Source of the DNA: JAGQYP01 sp041392305
GTDB taxonomy: Bacteria > Bacteroidota > Bacteroidia > Flavobacteriales_D > Crocinitomicaceae
Reading direction: 5' to 3'
DNA: 64,000 bases
NCBI GenBank assembly: GCA_041392305.1
Contig: JAWKMJ010000019.1
Span: 1-64,000, forward strand
In this document: piece by piece, positions 16,860 through 25,662 of the stretch
Position numbering within the stretch: position 1 is the stretch's first letter
Layout: each line of letters starts with the position of its first letter
Notes under the pieces: model-generated
Databases searched by the model: none
Seen by the model: only the letters and a program-made list of their open reading frames with translations
Told to the model about the DNA's origin: nothing
Program-made: the position numbers and the translations under genes

Positions 16860-17729
16860 ATGAAAAATCCAATCTTCATTGTTATCATTACTTTGATGGC
16901 AAATAGTTTGTTCTCAAAAGGAATCGAATTTGAAAAAATGACATTAGATGAGGCAAAAGCTAAAGCAAAAAAAGAAAATAAAATAATATTTATTGACTAC
17001 TATGCAGATTGGTGCGGACCATGTAAATGGCTTGCAAAAAATGTTTTTACTGAAGATGAAGTTGGTGAATTGTTCAACACTAATTTTATTAATCTTAAAA
17101 TCAATGCGGACGAAGATGATTTTATAGGTCGAACCTATAATTCTAGCAGTCTACCTACAATGCTCTTTATTGATCACGAGGGGGATCTGAAGAAAAAAGT
17201 AGTTGGAGCTATCGACAAACAAACGTTATTGAACAATGCGAATTTCGTAATCCACCCCGAAACGGATCCAATCGCACTAAAACGAAGGGAATTCGATGCC
17301 GGGAAAAGAGACAAGGATTTCCTATTGGAATTTGCAGGAGTCCTTTCTGAAGCAGAAATAGATTATGCTTTTGTAATTGATGCATTCCTTTCAGAGCATC
17401 CAGATTTGGATCTAAAGGATAAAATTGATTTCACATTCTTTTATTTAGAAGATGTTCGACAAAATAAAAAAGAACTGTTAGATCTGTTTATGACTGATTT
17501 TGGTAGCTTCTACAAAGACGAAGAGTTAAAATCAATGGCAATTCAAAAGCTAATCAACCTGTATGTATTCAAAATTGAACAAGATGCTGCTGAAAAAAAT
17601 GAAGACTTACGAGACACACATATAGAGGAATTAACCAAATTTGTGAACAAATACAAAATAAAGGAAATTGATAAAGACAAGATATCAGATGCCTTTATAG
17701 CCTATTTCAAAGAGAAACTAAAAGAATGA
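16860..17729 (+). CDS. Periplasmic thioredoxin-family protein
   Basis: 289 residues. A hydrophobic leader (MKNPIFIVIITLMANSLFS) precedes a thioredoxin-7/DUF255-type fold. The WCGPC redox motif has Cys52 and Cys55, and the cis-proline loop is SSLPTMLFID (about 97-106). The C-terminal ~150 residues are helical with no assigned domain. It is a probable periplasmic thiol oxidoreductase or chaperone. The next gene overlaps by 4 bp (ATGA), so the pair is translationally coupled. Confidence 0.85.
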   Translation: MKNPIFIVIITLMANSLFSKGIEFEKMTLDEAKAKAKKENKIIFIDYYADWCGPCKWLAKNVFTEDEVGELFNTNFINLKINADEDDFIGRTYNSSSLPTMLFIDHEGDLKKKVVGAIDKQTLLNNANFVIHPETDPIALKRREFDAGKRDKDFLLEFAGVLSEAEIDYAFVIDAFLSEHPDLDLKDKIDFTFFYLEDVRQNKKELLDLFMTDFGSFYKDEELKSMAIQKLINLYVFKIEQDAAEKNEDLRDTHIEELTKFVNKYKIKEIDKDKISDAFIAYFKEKLKE

Positions 17730-19147
17730 GTAAAAACAGAAGGGACTTCCTAAAACTGAGTCTGGCGGCAGGAGCCTACACCCTTCTGAGTGCTCATAGA
17801 ACAACTTTATTACTTGACGACGAAACAGTTCCAATCCTAGAATACAGTATTGAAAATGGGAGTGTTTTTTATGAAAACAAACTTCAGGAACTTTTTGTAG
17901 GAATCGATAAATCAGGTTCTTTAGTTATCAGTAAAGAAAAATTACTTGCAAAAAAATATATAGATGCTTCCGGAAAAATAGTGGCGCCAGGTTTCATTGA
18001 TATTTTAGCCGACAATTCTTCTAACCCTGAAACCACCTATAAAATTTTTGAATCCTATAAAGTAACCGATGGGGTAACCACGGCTCTTCAACTACATGGA
18101 GGGCATCACAAAGCGTCCTATTATTATGGTTATATGGAGAACCGCCCTCATTATGTAAATTACGGTGTTTCTACGAAAGTAATGAATGTAAGAAGGGCTT
18201 ATGGAAGCGTAAGTTCAAGGGTAGCTGCTGTAGAGCGTAATTTACAAGAAGGCGCCATTGCTGTATCACATTCCATCGAATACCAACCTACGCCTTTTAC
18301 AGAACTTTTAGAATATGGTAAAGTAGCCAAAAAATACAATAGACCATTTTTCCTGCATTTACGCTATTCATCTGAATACCTGGAATTAGAAGGCGTAAAA
18401 GAAGCCATTGAAATCGCTCGGCAAACAGGGTGTAAAATGCATATTGATCATTTGAATTCAACTGGAGGAACTTTTAATATGGAGGCCGCTTTGCAATTGA
18501 TTCGGGATGCGAGAATTGAAGGGCTGGAAATTACTACTTGTGTTTACCCTTACTCCTATTGGGCTACTTATGTGCATTCCAAAAGATTCAATAAGGGATG
18601 GAAAGAACGGTATGGGTTAACATATTCGGATTTAACTGTTGTAGGAACTGGAGAAATACTAAATGCATCTAGTTTTTATAAGTACAGACAACGAGCAGGT
18701 ATTTTAGTTGCCGTTCCTGAAGGCACAGTTCCTATGGATAACACTGTTAATTTAGCTCTAAAAGAAGAATTTTGCCTAATAGGTTCTGATGGAGGAATTG
18801 AAAGAAGCACACGGGCCAACAACCACCCAAGAGGTGCAGGATGTTTTGCCACTTCGATTAAACATCTACGATCGATTGGCCTCAGTATGGAAGAAACTTT
18901 AAAAAAAATTACCTATTTACCTACTCAGTTACTTTATCCAGTATTGAGTAAAAAAGGAATGTTAGAAAATGGATACGATGCCGATTTAGTCATATTCGAT
19001 CCTGCGACTATCGACGGTGCAGCTACACCACAGAATCCAAATCAATATTCAAATGGCATAGATTATGTCTTTGTAAATGGGCAAATTGCTGTTGTCCAAA
19101 AGGAATTAAAAGTTTTGAATGGTCGTTCAATTAAGTTGGTTGTTTAG
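17726..19147 (+). CDS. Amidohydrolase of the D-aminoacylase-like family with altered metal motif
   Basis: 473 residues. The N-terminus has a twin-arginine motif (NRRDFLKLSLAAGA), so Tat export is likely. The fold is amidohydrolase: an N-terminal beta-sandwich leads to KIVAPGFIDI at 84-93. Retained ligand candidates are His211 (FFLHLRY), His239/His242 (KMHIDHLNS) and Asp355 (IGSDGG). D-aminoacylases normally have PGFIDxHxH for the first metal, but here the residues after PGFID (88-92) are ILADN with no His, and the usual Cys-containing GVTT segment reads GVTTALQLHGG. It may bind one metal or be non-catalytic. It overlaps the upstream thioredoxin gene. Confidence 0.75.
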   Translation: MSKNRRDFLKLSLAAGAYTLLSAHRTTLLLDDETVPILEYSIENGSVFYENKLQELFVGIDKSGSLVISKEKLLAKKYIDASGKIVAPGFIDILADNSSNPETTYKIFESYKVTDGVTTALQLHGGHHKASYYYGYMENRPHYVNYGVSTKVMNVRRAYGSVSSRVAAVERNLQEGAIAVSHSIEYQPTPFTELLEYGKVAKKYNRPFFLHLRYSSEYLELEGVKEAIEIARQTGCKMHIDHLNSTGGTFNMEAALQLIRDARIEGLEITTCVYPYSYWATYVHSKRFNKGWKERYGLTYSDLTVVGTGEILNASSFYKYRQRAGILVAVPEGTVPMDNTVNLALKEEFCLIGSDGGIERSTRANNHPRGAGCFATSIKHLRSIGLSMEETLKKITYLPTQLLYPVLSKKGMLENGYDADLVIFDPATIDGAATPQNPNQYSNGIDYVFVNGQIAVVQKELKVLNGRSIKLVV

Positions 19148-19158
19148 ATTCTAATATC

Positions 19159-19185
19159 AAAAAAAGCCCCGATTTCTCGAGGCTT
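19159..19185 (-). terminator. Terminator downstream of the exbD genes
   Basis: The stem AAGCCcCGA (19164-19172) pairs with TCGaGGCTT (19177-19185), with a TTTC loop and one mismatch. On the minus strand it is followed by a T-run (19165-19159), so it is strongest for the exbD operon. The plus-strand amidohydrolase gene ends upstream and may also use the hairpin, but its T-run is weak. Confidence 0.75.
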
Positions 19186-19210
19186 CCTTTATAAAAGTTA
19201 ACTAATTTCT

Positions 19211-19675
19211 CTAGTTGTTGATCCTTTGCTTTGCAGCATAACAGATCTTCAGGGCGTTGATATCTCTTAAAGATTCTTTTACACCCGATACCAATCCCAT
19301 TTTTACTCCTTCATCGATTTTCATAGAAGTAACGATGTATTGAATATCCCGTTCTTTACTCTGTACTTTTTCAAGTTTCCATCTGGCGACACTTAAAACA
19401 CTAACTGTTAGCTCCCCATCCAGCTGAATCATATCTCTATTCCCACCATCAATTGGTTTTCCGATATAAAGAAAATCCACTTCATTCAACTGTTTAAGAG
19501 AAGTGATGTCGGTCACTGAACTCCCTTCAGGAATTTCAATTTCCACCAACATGTCTACCTCCTTCATTGTTGTAGCAACCATGAAAAAGAACAGAAGCAT
19601 AAATACGATGTCGGGTAGTGCAGAAGTATTGACTCCCGGTACACCTTTCTTTCCTCCTTTTCTAAACTTAGACAT
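19211..19675 (-). CDS. ExbD/TolR-family proton-channel subunit (second copy)
   Basis: 154 residues. The N-terminal cytoplasmic segment has a Lys/Gly-rich stretch, and one transmembrane helix (about 21-40, ALPDIVFMLLFFFMVATTM) carries the conserved Asp22 needed for proton use in ExbD. The periplasmic C-terminal domain follows. It is the last gene of the exbB - membrane protein - exbD - exbD set, 5 bp after the previous exbD. Confidence 0.85.
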   Translation of the reverse strand: MSKFRKGGKKGVPGVNTSALPDIVFMLLFFFMVATTMKEVDMLVEIEIPEGSSVTDITSLKQLNEVDFLYIGKPIDGGNRDMIQLDGELTVSVLSVARWKLEKVQSKERDIQYIVTSMKIDEGVKMGLVSGVKESLRDINALKICYAAKQRINN

Positions 19676-19680
19676 AACAA

Positions 19681-20430
19681 TTAATTTTTAATTTTCGCTT
19701 CCGCAATTCTTTGAGGTACAAGCTGCTTAACTGTTTTGATCAATAATAGATCTTCTTCCGTTTTTGCCCTATCATCTTTGGCATCCACCTCTGTAAAGAT
19801 CTGTCCGTCAAAAAGTTCTTTGGAAATCTCATTTCTCATGTCATCAATTGCTCTTTGCAGTTGATCTTGTACTTGAAAGTACAATCCATAACTGGTTTGA
19901 ATCTGATTTGATAATGAGATCGTTGCAAACTTTGAAATCTCGTAATAACCACCTTTCGCCCTAATATCCGGAACATTTAAAATGATTTCTTCACGATCTT
20001 TCCAGTTTTCCAATTCCTTTTCAACAAACTTATTTTCAGGAGATTCTTTAAGTTGAGCTTCAAATTCTGCAATTCTCTGCTTTACAGTATTTAAGTCATA
20101 AAAATTCCACATAGGGAAATTTCCATCTTTTTCAACTCCTCCTTTATTCATCTCATAAAACTCTCGAGCAAGGTCGTAAATGTCTTCAACCTCAACATAT
20201 TCATTCCGCACCAATAATAAATCGTCATTGTTGGCCATGACGTTCAGAATATTTCTTTGTTTTACGATAACATCTTGTACGTTATTCTCAAGTTTTTGCG
20301 GCATATTTCTAATGATTCCCTTATCCTTGTCCATGGTTGTTGTTACCAGGAAGAAGATCAACAAAAGGAAGGCAATATCTGCCATTGACCCTGCATTGAT
20401 TTCTGGAATTTCTCTTTTAGCTTTTGCCAT
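19681..20430 (-). CDS. ExbD/TolR-family proton-channel subunit (first copy, long)
   Basis: 249 residues, longer than typical ExbD (about 140-160). The N-terminus has INAGSMADIAFLLLIFFLVTTTM, one helix with conserved Asp18 in the SMADIAF motif. A long charged linker (90-145) precedes the periplasmic domain (ISKFATISLSNQIQTSY). The extension is common for Bacteroidota ExbD paralogs. It is probably co-translated with the 160-residue protein upstream (7-bp gap) and the shorter ExbD. Confidence 0.85.
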   Translation of the reverse strand: MAKAKREIPEINAGSMADIAFLLLIFFLVTTTMDKDKGIIRNMPQKLENNVQDVIVKQRNILNVMANNDDLLLVRNEYVEVEDIYDLAREFYEMNKGGVEKDGNFPMWNFYDLNTVKQRIAEFEAQLKESPENKFVEKELENWKDREEIILNVPDIRAKGGYYEISKFATISLSNQIQTSYGLYFQVQDQLQRAIDDMRNEISKELFDGQIFTEVDAKDDRAKTEEDLLLIKTVKQLVPQRIAEAKIKN

Positions 20431-20437
20431 CTTAAAC

Positions 20438-20920
20438 TTATTTCTTGATTACATACTTCATAATTGGCCCCATGAAAATTGCCAGGATCACTGCAATCAC
20501 AAAAAGGAGAATGAACAAGCCAATTCCCGAACTTGCAATTACTGCGTCAGTATCTGTGTTTCCCTTTTCAGCTAATGCCTTAGAAACAGTAGAACCTGAA
20601 TTAATTCCATAGAAAATTCCAACTAAAATTGCTATAATTCCTGTAGACAGTAATGATTTCTTATTCTTACCAAAATTGGTTATCAAAGCCATCACTGTAA
20701 ATGCTACAATCAGCACAAGTACAAGGCCTAACAAAGCCCATATCGTAAAATTTAAAATTACCGATACAGCTCCAGCTTGCGCTTTGATCTGATCCTGAGT
20801 AGGATTGTCGTCCGCTCCGGGAGCGATGTTTACAAAGAGGTAGATTGCAAGAATCACCCCAATTGCGGCTAGCCCCCAAACAACAACAGTTTTTATTGTG
20901 TTTATTAATTTGCTATCCAT
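20438..20920 (-). CDS. Small four-helix membrane protein in the ExbB/ExbD cluster
   Basis: 160 residues with four predicted helices (about 10-30, 53-80, 91-105 and 130-155) and little else. I do not recognise a defined family, but membrane proteins of this size are usually found between exbB and exbD in Bacteroidota, 4 bp from exbB here. The function is unknown; a structural or accessory part of the TonB energising complex is inferred from context. Confidence 0.7.
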   Translation of the reverse strand: MDSKLINTIKTVVVWGLAAIGVILAIYLFVNIAPGADDNPTQDQIKAQAGAVSVILNFTIWALLGLVLVLIVAFTVMALITNFGKNKKSLLSTGIIAILVGIFYGINSGSTVSKALAEKGNTDTDAVIASSGIGLFILLFVIAVILAIFMGPIMKYVIKK

Positions 20921-20924
20921 TTTT

Positions 20925-21791
20925 TTATCTTTTTACAGCATTATGCTTAATCAACAGATCTACTAAAGTGATAGAAGAGTCTTCCATTTCGTTTACAAGA
21001 CCTTCAATTTTTGCAATAATAACGTTGTAGAAAATTTGCAGAATGATCGCAACGATCAAACCAAATACAGTTGTCAAAAGTGCTACTTTAATACCATCAG
21101 CAACCAAAGATGGAGATACTGTACCTGCTTCTGCAATCTTATCAAAAGCTTGAATCATCCCGATTACTGTTCCCATAAATCCAAGCATTGGCGCAAGAGC
21201 AATAAACAATGTAATCCAGGATACACCTTTGTCTAATAATCCCATTTGAACACCTCCGTAGGATACAACTGATTTTTCAACCATTTCCAATCCTTCTTCT
21301 GATCTATCCAAACCTTGGTAATAAATAGAAGCAATAGGTCCTCTAGTGTTTTTAGCAATTTCCTTAGCAGCTTCAACACCGCCGTTTGCTAGTGCTTCGT
21401 CGATCTCCTGAATGAATTTCTTTGTGTTGATCGAAGAAAGATTTAAATAAATAATTCTTTCAATAACTAAAGCCAATCCGAAGATCAAACATACCAATAC
21501 GATTCCCATGAAATCGGCACCACCTTCGATGAATTTAGTTTTCAAAGTGTTTGTGAAGCTTTTTTCAACTTCTGGAGCTGATTCTTCATTCTTTTTGTCG
21601 TTTTTTTCAGGCTCTGCAGCTGGTGCAGGTTGTGCGGCAACATCGGGTTCATCAGCAGTCGCTGACTCCTCTGGATTTCCCTCTGCCATTTCAACACCGT
21701 CTCCGGCTCCTCCTTCATCTTGTGCATAAACATTACTAGTTCCGAAAAACACCATTCCGGCAATAGCTAACGAAGCAATTAACTTTTTCAT
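20925..21791 (-). CDS. exbB: MotA/TolQ/ExbB proton channel family protein
   Basis: 288 residues. A signal-like leader (MKKLIASLAIAGMVFFGTSNVYA) precedes an Ala/Glu/Pro-rich segment (24-75). Three helices follow (about 92-115, 193-215 and 232-255). The second carries the conserved GLVCL-type pattern, and the third has VSPSLVADGIKVALLTTVFGL, the signature of ExbB/TolQ. It forms the inner-membrane proton channel with the two ExbD proteins and drives TonB-dependent uptake. It is the first gene of the minus-strand operon; the 158 bp upstream hold no clear promoter. Confidence 0.9.
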   Translation of the reverse strand: MKKLIASLAIAGMVFFGTSNVYAQDEGGAGDGVEMAEGNPEESATADEPDVAAQPAPAAEPEKNDKKNEESAPEVEKSFTNTLKTKFIEGGADFMGIVLVCLIFGLALVIERIIYLNLSSINTKKFIQEIDEALANGGVEAAKEIAKNTRGPIASIYYQGLDRSEEGLEMVEKSVVSYGGVQMGLLDKGVSWITLFIALAPMLGFMGTVIGMIQAFDKIAEAGTVSPSLVADGIKVALLTTVFGLIVAIILQIFYNVIIAKIEGLVNEMEDSSITLVDLLIKHNAVKR

Positions 21792-21949
21792 AATCTTCTG
21801 ATTAGTTTAACTTTTAACTTTTATTTATTTAATTTATTTACACTATAAACTCTGGAATTTTACACTACAAACCCAAAGTAAGAAGGCACTAAAGTACAAA
21901 AATTTTGTTACTCACAAGGTTTCTGATAAATGCCAACAAAAAATTAATG

Positions 21950-22984
21950 TTAAATTGACATTTCACCTACCAGATTTGACCTTAAAAGCGCCTTCGCCTC
22001 TTCTATTTTTGTCTCCTTTCCAAGTACATACATCATCTTGCAAACAGCGGCTTCAAATGTAAGATCCTTTCCAGAGATTGCACCTACTTCTTTCAACCAC
22101 AAGCCTGACTCATAAACACCTTCTCTTACCATACCATTGAGGCACTGGGTTATATTCAATAAAACTCCTCCTCTTGAGGTAAAATCTTTCAATGCATTTT
22201 GGAGTTTAGGATATTTAAACATATTCCCGTTTCCAAAACTTTCAATTACGATTCCTTTCAGCTCCGGATTTTCAATAGCAGGCAAAATAAAATCCGCATT
22301 CATTCCCGGAAAAGCACGTATTGTTATAATCTTATTATTCCAATTTTGTTCTAACACCAATTCTCTTTTCTCCATATTCGTGAAGTTAGATGCCAAATGG
22401 TATTCAATTTCCACACCAGCCTCGGCTAAAATGGGAAAATTTGGGGATACAAATGCCTCAAAATGACTCGCCGAATGTTTGGTAGTTCGATTACCTCTAT
22501 ACAAATGGTATTCAAAATAAATGCATACCTCTTTGATGATCGACTCCCCATCGGGTTGCTTGGCCGCTGCAATTTCAATGGCGGTAATTAAGTTCTCCTT
22601 TCCATCTGTTCGAATGATTCCAATGGGCAGTTGAGATCCGGTGAGAATGACAGGTTTGTCCAAGCCATTCAACATGAAACTTAATGCGGATGCCGTGAAT
22701 GCCATAGTATCAGAACCGTGAAGAACAACGAACCCATCAAACCTCTGATAGTTTTCAAAAATGATCTTTCCGATTCGATTCCAATCCTCAATTTTCATTT
22801 CTGACGAATCGATAGGGTTTTCAAACTCAATACATTCTATTTGAATTTCAAAACGAGTAAGCTCAGGCACATGTTTATATAGGTTTTCAAAATTGAATGG
22901 TATATAAGAATTGGATTCCGGATCTTGGATCATTCCGATAGTACCTCCTGTATAAATCAATAAAACACTTGCGGTATCCTGCAT
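21950..22984 (-). CDS. ansA: Type I L-asparaginase
   Basis: 344 residues. The N-terminal glycine-rich LLIYTGGTIGMI (Thr12/Thr15) and the FVVLHGSDTMAFTASAL motif give the two catalytic threonines and the conserved Asp, and DGKENL plus the C-terminal VYESGLWLKEVG domain follow. No signal peptide is present, so it is cytoplasmic type I, hydrolysing asparagine to aspartate and ammonia. The start is the ATG at 22984; a minus-strand TAGATTTG (23014-23021) lies 29 bp upstream. Confidence 0.92.
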   Translation of the reverse strand: MQDTASVLLIYTGGTIGMIQDPESNSYIPFNFENLYKHVPELTRFEIQIECIEFENPIDSSEMKIEDWNRIGKIIFENYQRFDGFVVLHGSDTMAFTASALSFMLNGLDKPVILTGSQLPIGIIRTDGKENLITAIEIAAAKQPDGESIIKEVCIYFEYHLYRGNRTTKHSASHFEAFVSPNFPILAEAGVEIEYHLASNFTNMEKRELVLEQNWNNKIITIRAFPGMNADFILPAIENPELKGIVIESFGNGNMFKYPKLQNALKDFTSRGGVLLNITQCLNGMVREGVYESGLWLKEVGAISGKDLTFEAAVCKMMYVLGKETKIEEAKALLRSNLVGEMSI

Positions 22985-23088
22985 TGAAACTACTTTTGTC
23001 TGAAGTAAGAACTCAAATCTACATCATAAATTTTACAAAACAAGAAATCAATTACTAAACTGAAGCAATCATTGAGTAAAGCATAAAA

Positions 23089-23859
23089 TCATATATTGAA
23101 CAAGGTTTTGGCGTTCTTTGTGGTGATTTGTGCAATTTTATCTATCTCCATCAACTTTAGATCTGCCAAAAACTGTGCGATATTATTTGTGTATGATGGT
23201 TCATTGCGCTTCCCTCTATGCGGTACAGGTGCTAAATACGGTGCATCTGTTTCCAAAAGAATTCTATCCATCGGTATTGCATCCACAAAACTCTTAAGTG
23301 TACTGTTTTTAAAGGTCAAAACACCTCCTAAACCGAAATAGAAGTTTTTGTACGATTTCACCTTTTCAATTTCACTTTCCTCCCCAATGAAACAATGAAA
23401 AACACCTCTCAGGTCTGCCGTCATCTCTTCATCTAAAACAGCAAAAATTTCCTTCATGGAATCTCTAGCATGTATGATAATTGGTAATTCGTACTTTTTT
23501 GCCATTCGAATTTGAGCTCTAAAAGCTTCCGCTTGTTCTGCTTGAAGGGATTTATCCCAATACAAATCAATGCCAATTTCTCCTACAGCGATATACTTCC
23601 CTGTTTGCAATTCCTTTTCTACCCATTCCATCTGATCTGCAAAATCAGACTTAACTGAACAGGGGTGAATTCCCATTGCCATTGAAAAAAAATCGGGATC
23701 ACTTGAATAAAGTCTGAGCATTGGCTGAAAAGATTCTTCATCTATATTGGGTAATACTATTTTTGAGACTTGATGCGACTTTGCACGAAAAATTACCTCG
23801 TTTAAGTCTGCTCGAAACTCATCCGAATATAAATGACAATGCGTATCTATAAAATTCAT
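23089..23859 (-). CDS. tatD: TatD-family metal-dependent hydrolase (deoxyribonuclease-like)
   Basis: 256 residues with complete TatD metal-site motifs: MNFIDTHCHLYS (His7, His9), AVGEIGIDLYW, IIHARDS, FHCFIGE and RILLETDAPYL. It is a TIM-barrel metal hydrolase of the TatD family, with DNase activity in relatives. Neighbours are not functionally linked. TATATTTG on the minus strand (23864-23871) fits the -7 motif, just 4 bp before the ATG. Confidence 0.92.
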   Translation of the reverse strand: MNFIDTHCHLYSDEFRADLNEVIFRAKSHQVSKIVLPNIDEESFQPMLRLYSSDPDFFSMAMGIHPCSVKSDFADQMEWVEKELQTGKYIAVGEIGIDLYWDKSLQAEQAEAFRAQIRMAKKYELPIIIHARDSMKEIFAVLDEEMTADLRGVFHCFIGEESEIEKVKSYKNFYFGLGGVLTFKNSTLKSFVDAIPMDRILLETDAPYLAPVPHRGKRNEPSYTNNIAQFLADLKLMEIDKIAQITTKNAKTLFNI

Positions 23860-23880
23860 CTGGCAAATATAGTTTGAGCA

Positions 23881-23909
23881 TTTGAGATTTACACAATCTT
23901 TTATATTTG
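23881..23909 (+). promoter_or_regulatory. Putative promoter of the GT9 gene
   Basis: TTTG (23881-23884), 17-bp spacer, TATATTTG (23902-23909) match the -33/-7 pattern. The -7 element includes the TTG at 23907, so that codon is unlikely to be the start and the GTG at 23916, 6 bp downstream, is favoured, with almost no leader. Confidence 0.55.
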
Positions 23910-23915
23910 TATCAG

Positions 23916-24902
23916 GTGACCAAATTTCTTCTTATACGATTTAGTTCTATCGGTGATATTGTATTGACTACGCCGGTTATTCGCTGTTTAAAAGAACAAT
24001 ATTCAGACGAAGTGGAGATTCATTTTTTAACAAAGAGTAGTTTTGCTGATCTTGTTCAGCACAACCCCTATATCTCAAAATGTCATTTTTTAGGAGATTC
24101 AACTAGTGCCTTGATTCAAAAGCTGAAAGAAGAACAATTTGACTATATTATTGACCTTCACCATAATCTAAGAACCTTGCGTATTAAAAAAGCTTTGGGA
24201 ATTCAAGCCCATTCATTTAAGAAACTGAATATTGAAAAGTGGTTACTCGTCAACTTCAAAAAAGATAAATTACCTCAAAAACATATTGTTGATCGATATA
24301 TGGAAACATTGGAGTCCTTTGGAATCAATAATGACGGAAAAGGACTAGACTATTTTTATCCAAATAATTTTCAGATTGACCCCTCACAACTTGGACTTCC
24401 ACATAAGTACATCGCTTTAGTTATGGGTGCCCAATTCAATACTAAAAAGTTTCCATTTCAAAAGGTAGAGGAACTCTGTCAAACTTTGCAAATACCGGTT
24501 GTTTTAATAGGAGGGCCAGAGGAAAAAACGGAAGGTGAAATTATTGCATCCAAATTGCAACATGTGACCTCTCTTTGTGGAAAAACCGGTCTATTGGAAT
24601 CAGCCAAAGTAGTTGAAAATGCTTTGGTGGTAGTCTGCAATGATACTGGATTTATGCATATTGCCTCCGCCTTTCAGAAACCTGTAGTTTCCATTTGGGG
24701 CAATACAGTGCCAGAATTTGGAATGTATCCCTATCTCGAGAAAAATAGCTTTAGCATCCATGAAGTGAAGAATCTGAATTGTAGACCTTGCTCAAAAATT
24801 GGGTTCAAAGAATGTCCCAAAAAACACTTTAACTGCATGAATCAGCAAAACCTAGAAGAAATTCGATTGCAAATTCAGGCGTTTATTTCCCTCCACTCTT
24901 AA
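23916..24902 (+). CDS. Glycosyltransferase family 9 (heptosyltransferase-like)
   Basis: 328 residues. LLIRFSSIGDIVLTTPVIRCLK is the N-terminal signature of GT9 (quoted in part), with Ser/Gly/Asp at the acceptor site, and DTGFMHIASAFQKPVVSIWG is the C-terminal donor-nucleotide site. It probably adds a heptose or related sugar to lipopolysaccharide core. No ATG is available: the start is GTG at 23916 (which yields the family-typical TKFLLIRFSS) rather than TTG at 23907. It overlaps the 3' end of the convergent hemD gene by 20 bp. Confidence 0.88.
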   Translation: MTKFLLIRFSSIGDIVLTTPVIRCLKEQYSDEVEIHFLTKSSFADLVQHNPYISKCHFLGDSTSALIQKLKEEQFDYIIDLHHNLRTLRIKKALGIQAHSFKKLNIEKWLLVNFKKDKLPQKHIVDRYMETLESFGINNDGKGLDYFYPNNFQIDPSQLGLPHKYIALVMGAQFNTKKFPFQKVEELCQTLQIPVVLIGGPEEKTEGEIIASKLQHVTSLCGKTGLLESAKVVENALVVVCNDTGFMHIASAFQKPVVSIWGNTVPEFGMYPYLEKNSFSIHEVKNLNCRPCSKIGFKECPKKHFNCMNQQNLEEIRLQIQAFISLHS

Positions 24903-25626
24903 CAAAATTCTCAATCGCCATTGTCATGGATGGGAACTGAGGTTGAGGTGCATGTACATCCAATCTCAAATTTCTATCTTTAATCGCCTTAGCCGTTGTG
25001 GGTCCAAAAGCAGCAATTTTGGTGTTGTTTTGTTTGAAATTTGGAAAGTTTTTGAACAAAGATTCGATTCCAGAAGGGCTAAAAAACACAAGCATGTCGT
25101 ATTTTATATCTGCCAAATCTGATAAATCACTTGCAACTGTCCGATACAATTCCGCTTTGGTAAACTGAATATTGTGTTCTTCAAGGCAGTCAGGAATTCT
25201 TTGTCTCAGAATGTCAGAACATGGAAGTAAAAACTTCTCATCTTTATTCTTTTTTAAGGCATCAATTAAATCAAGAATTGTACGCTCGCCGTAAAAGATC
25301 TTTCTTTTGCGATAGACCACGTATTTTTGCAGATAATATGCTGTAGACTCAGACAAGCAAAAATATTTCATGCTGTCAGGAACTGTAAATCTTACCTCTT
25401 TTGCAATTCTGAAGAAATGATCTACGGCTGTTCTACTCGTAAAAATAACCGCAGTAAAATCTTTGAGATCAATCCGTTGTTTTCTGAATTCTTGAACATC
25501 AACTCCTTCCACATGTATGAATGAGCGGAAATCAATCTGCAACCCACACTTCTCTGCCAAATCAAAATAAGGTGATTTTTCTCCCTCAGGTTTTGGTTGC
25601 GAAACTAAAATAGTTTTAATACTCAA
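24883..25626 (-). CDS. hemD: Uroporphyrinogen-III synthase
   Basis: 247 residues. KTILVSQPKPEGEKSPYF, IFTSRTAVDHFF, FFSPSGIESLFKNF and KIAAFGPTTAKAIKD are HemD motifs. It cyclises hydroxymethylbilane to uroporphyrinogen III in heme biosynthesis. The frame has no ATG, so the start is the TTG at 25626. The DUF4271 gene lies 36 bp upstream, as is usual in Bacteroidota. Confidence 0.88.
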   Translation of the reverse strand: MSIKTILVSQPKPEGEKSPYFDLAEKCGLQIDFRSFIHVEGVDVQEFRKQRIDLKDFTAVIFTSRTAVDHFFRIAKEVRFTVPDSMKYFCLSESTAYYLQKYVVYRKRKIFYGERTILDLIDALKKNKDEKFLLPCSDILRQRIPDCLEEHNIQFTKAELYRTVASDLSDLADIKYDMLVFFSPSGIESLFKNFPNFKQNNTKIAAFGPTTAKAIKDRNLRLDVHAPQPQFPSMTMAIENFVKSGGK

Positions 25627-25662
25627 TTTTAATAAATTTAATTGTCTAAAACTTTAGCTAAC

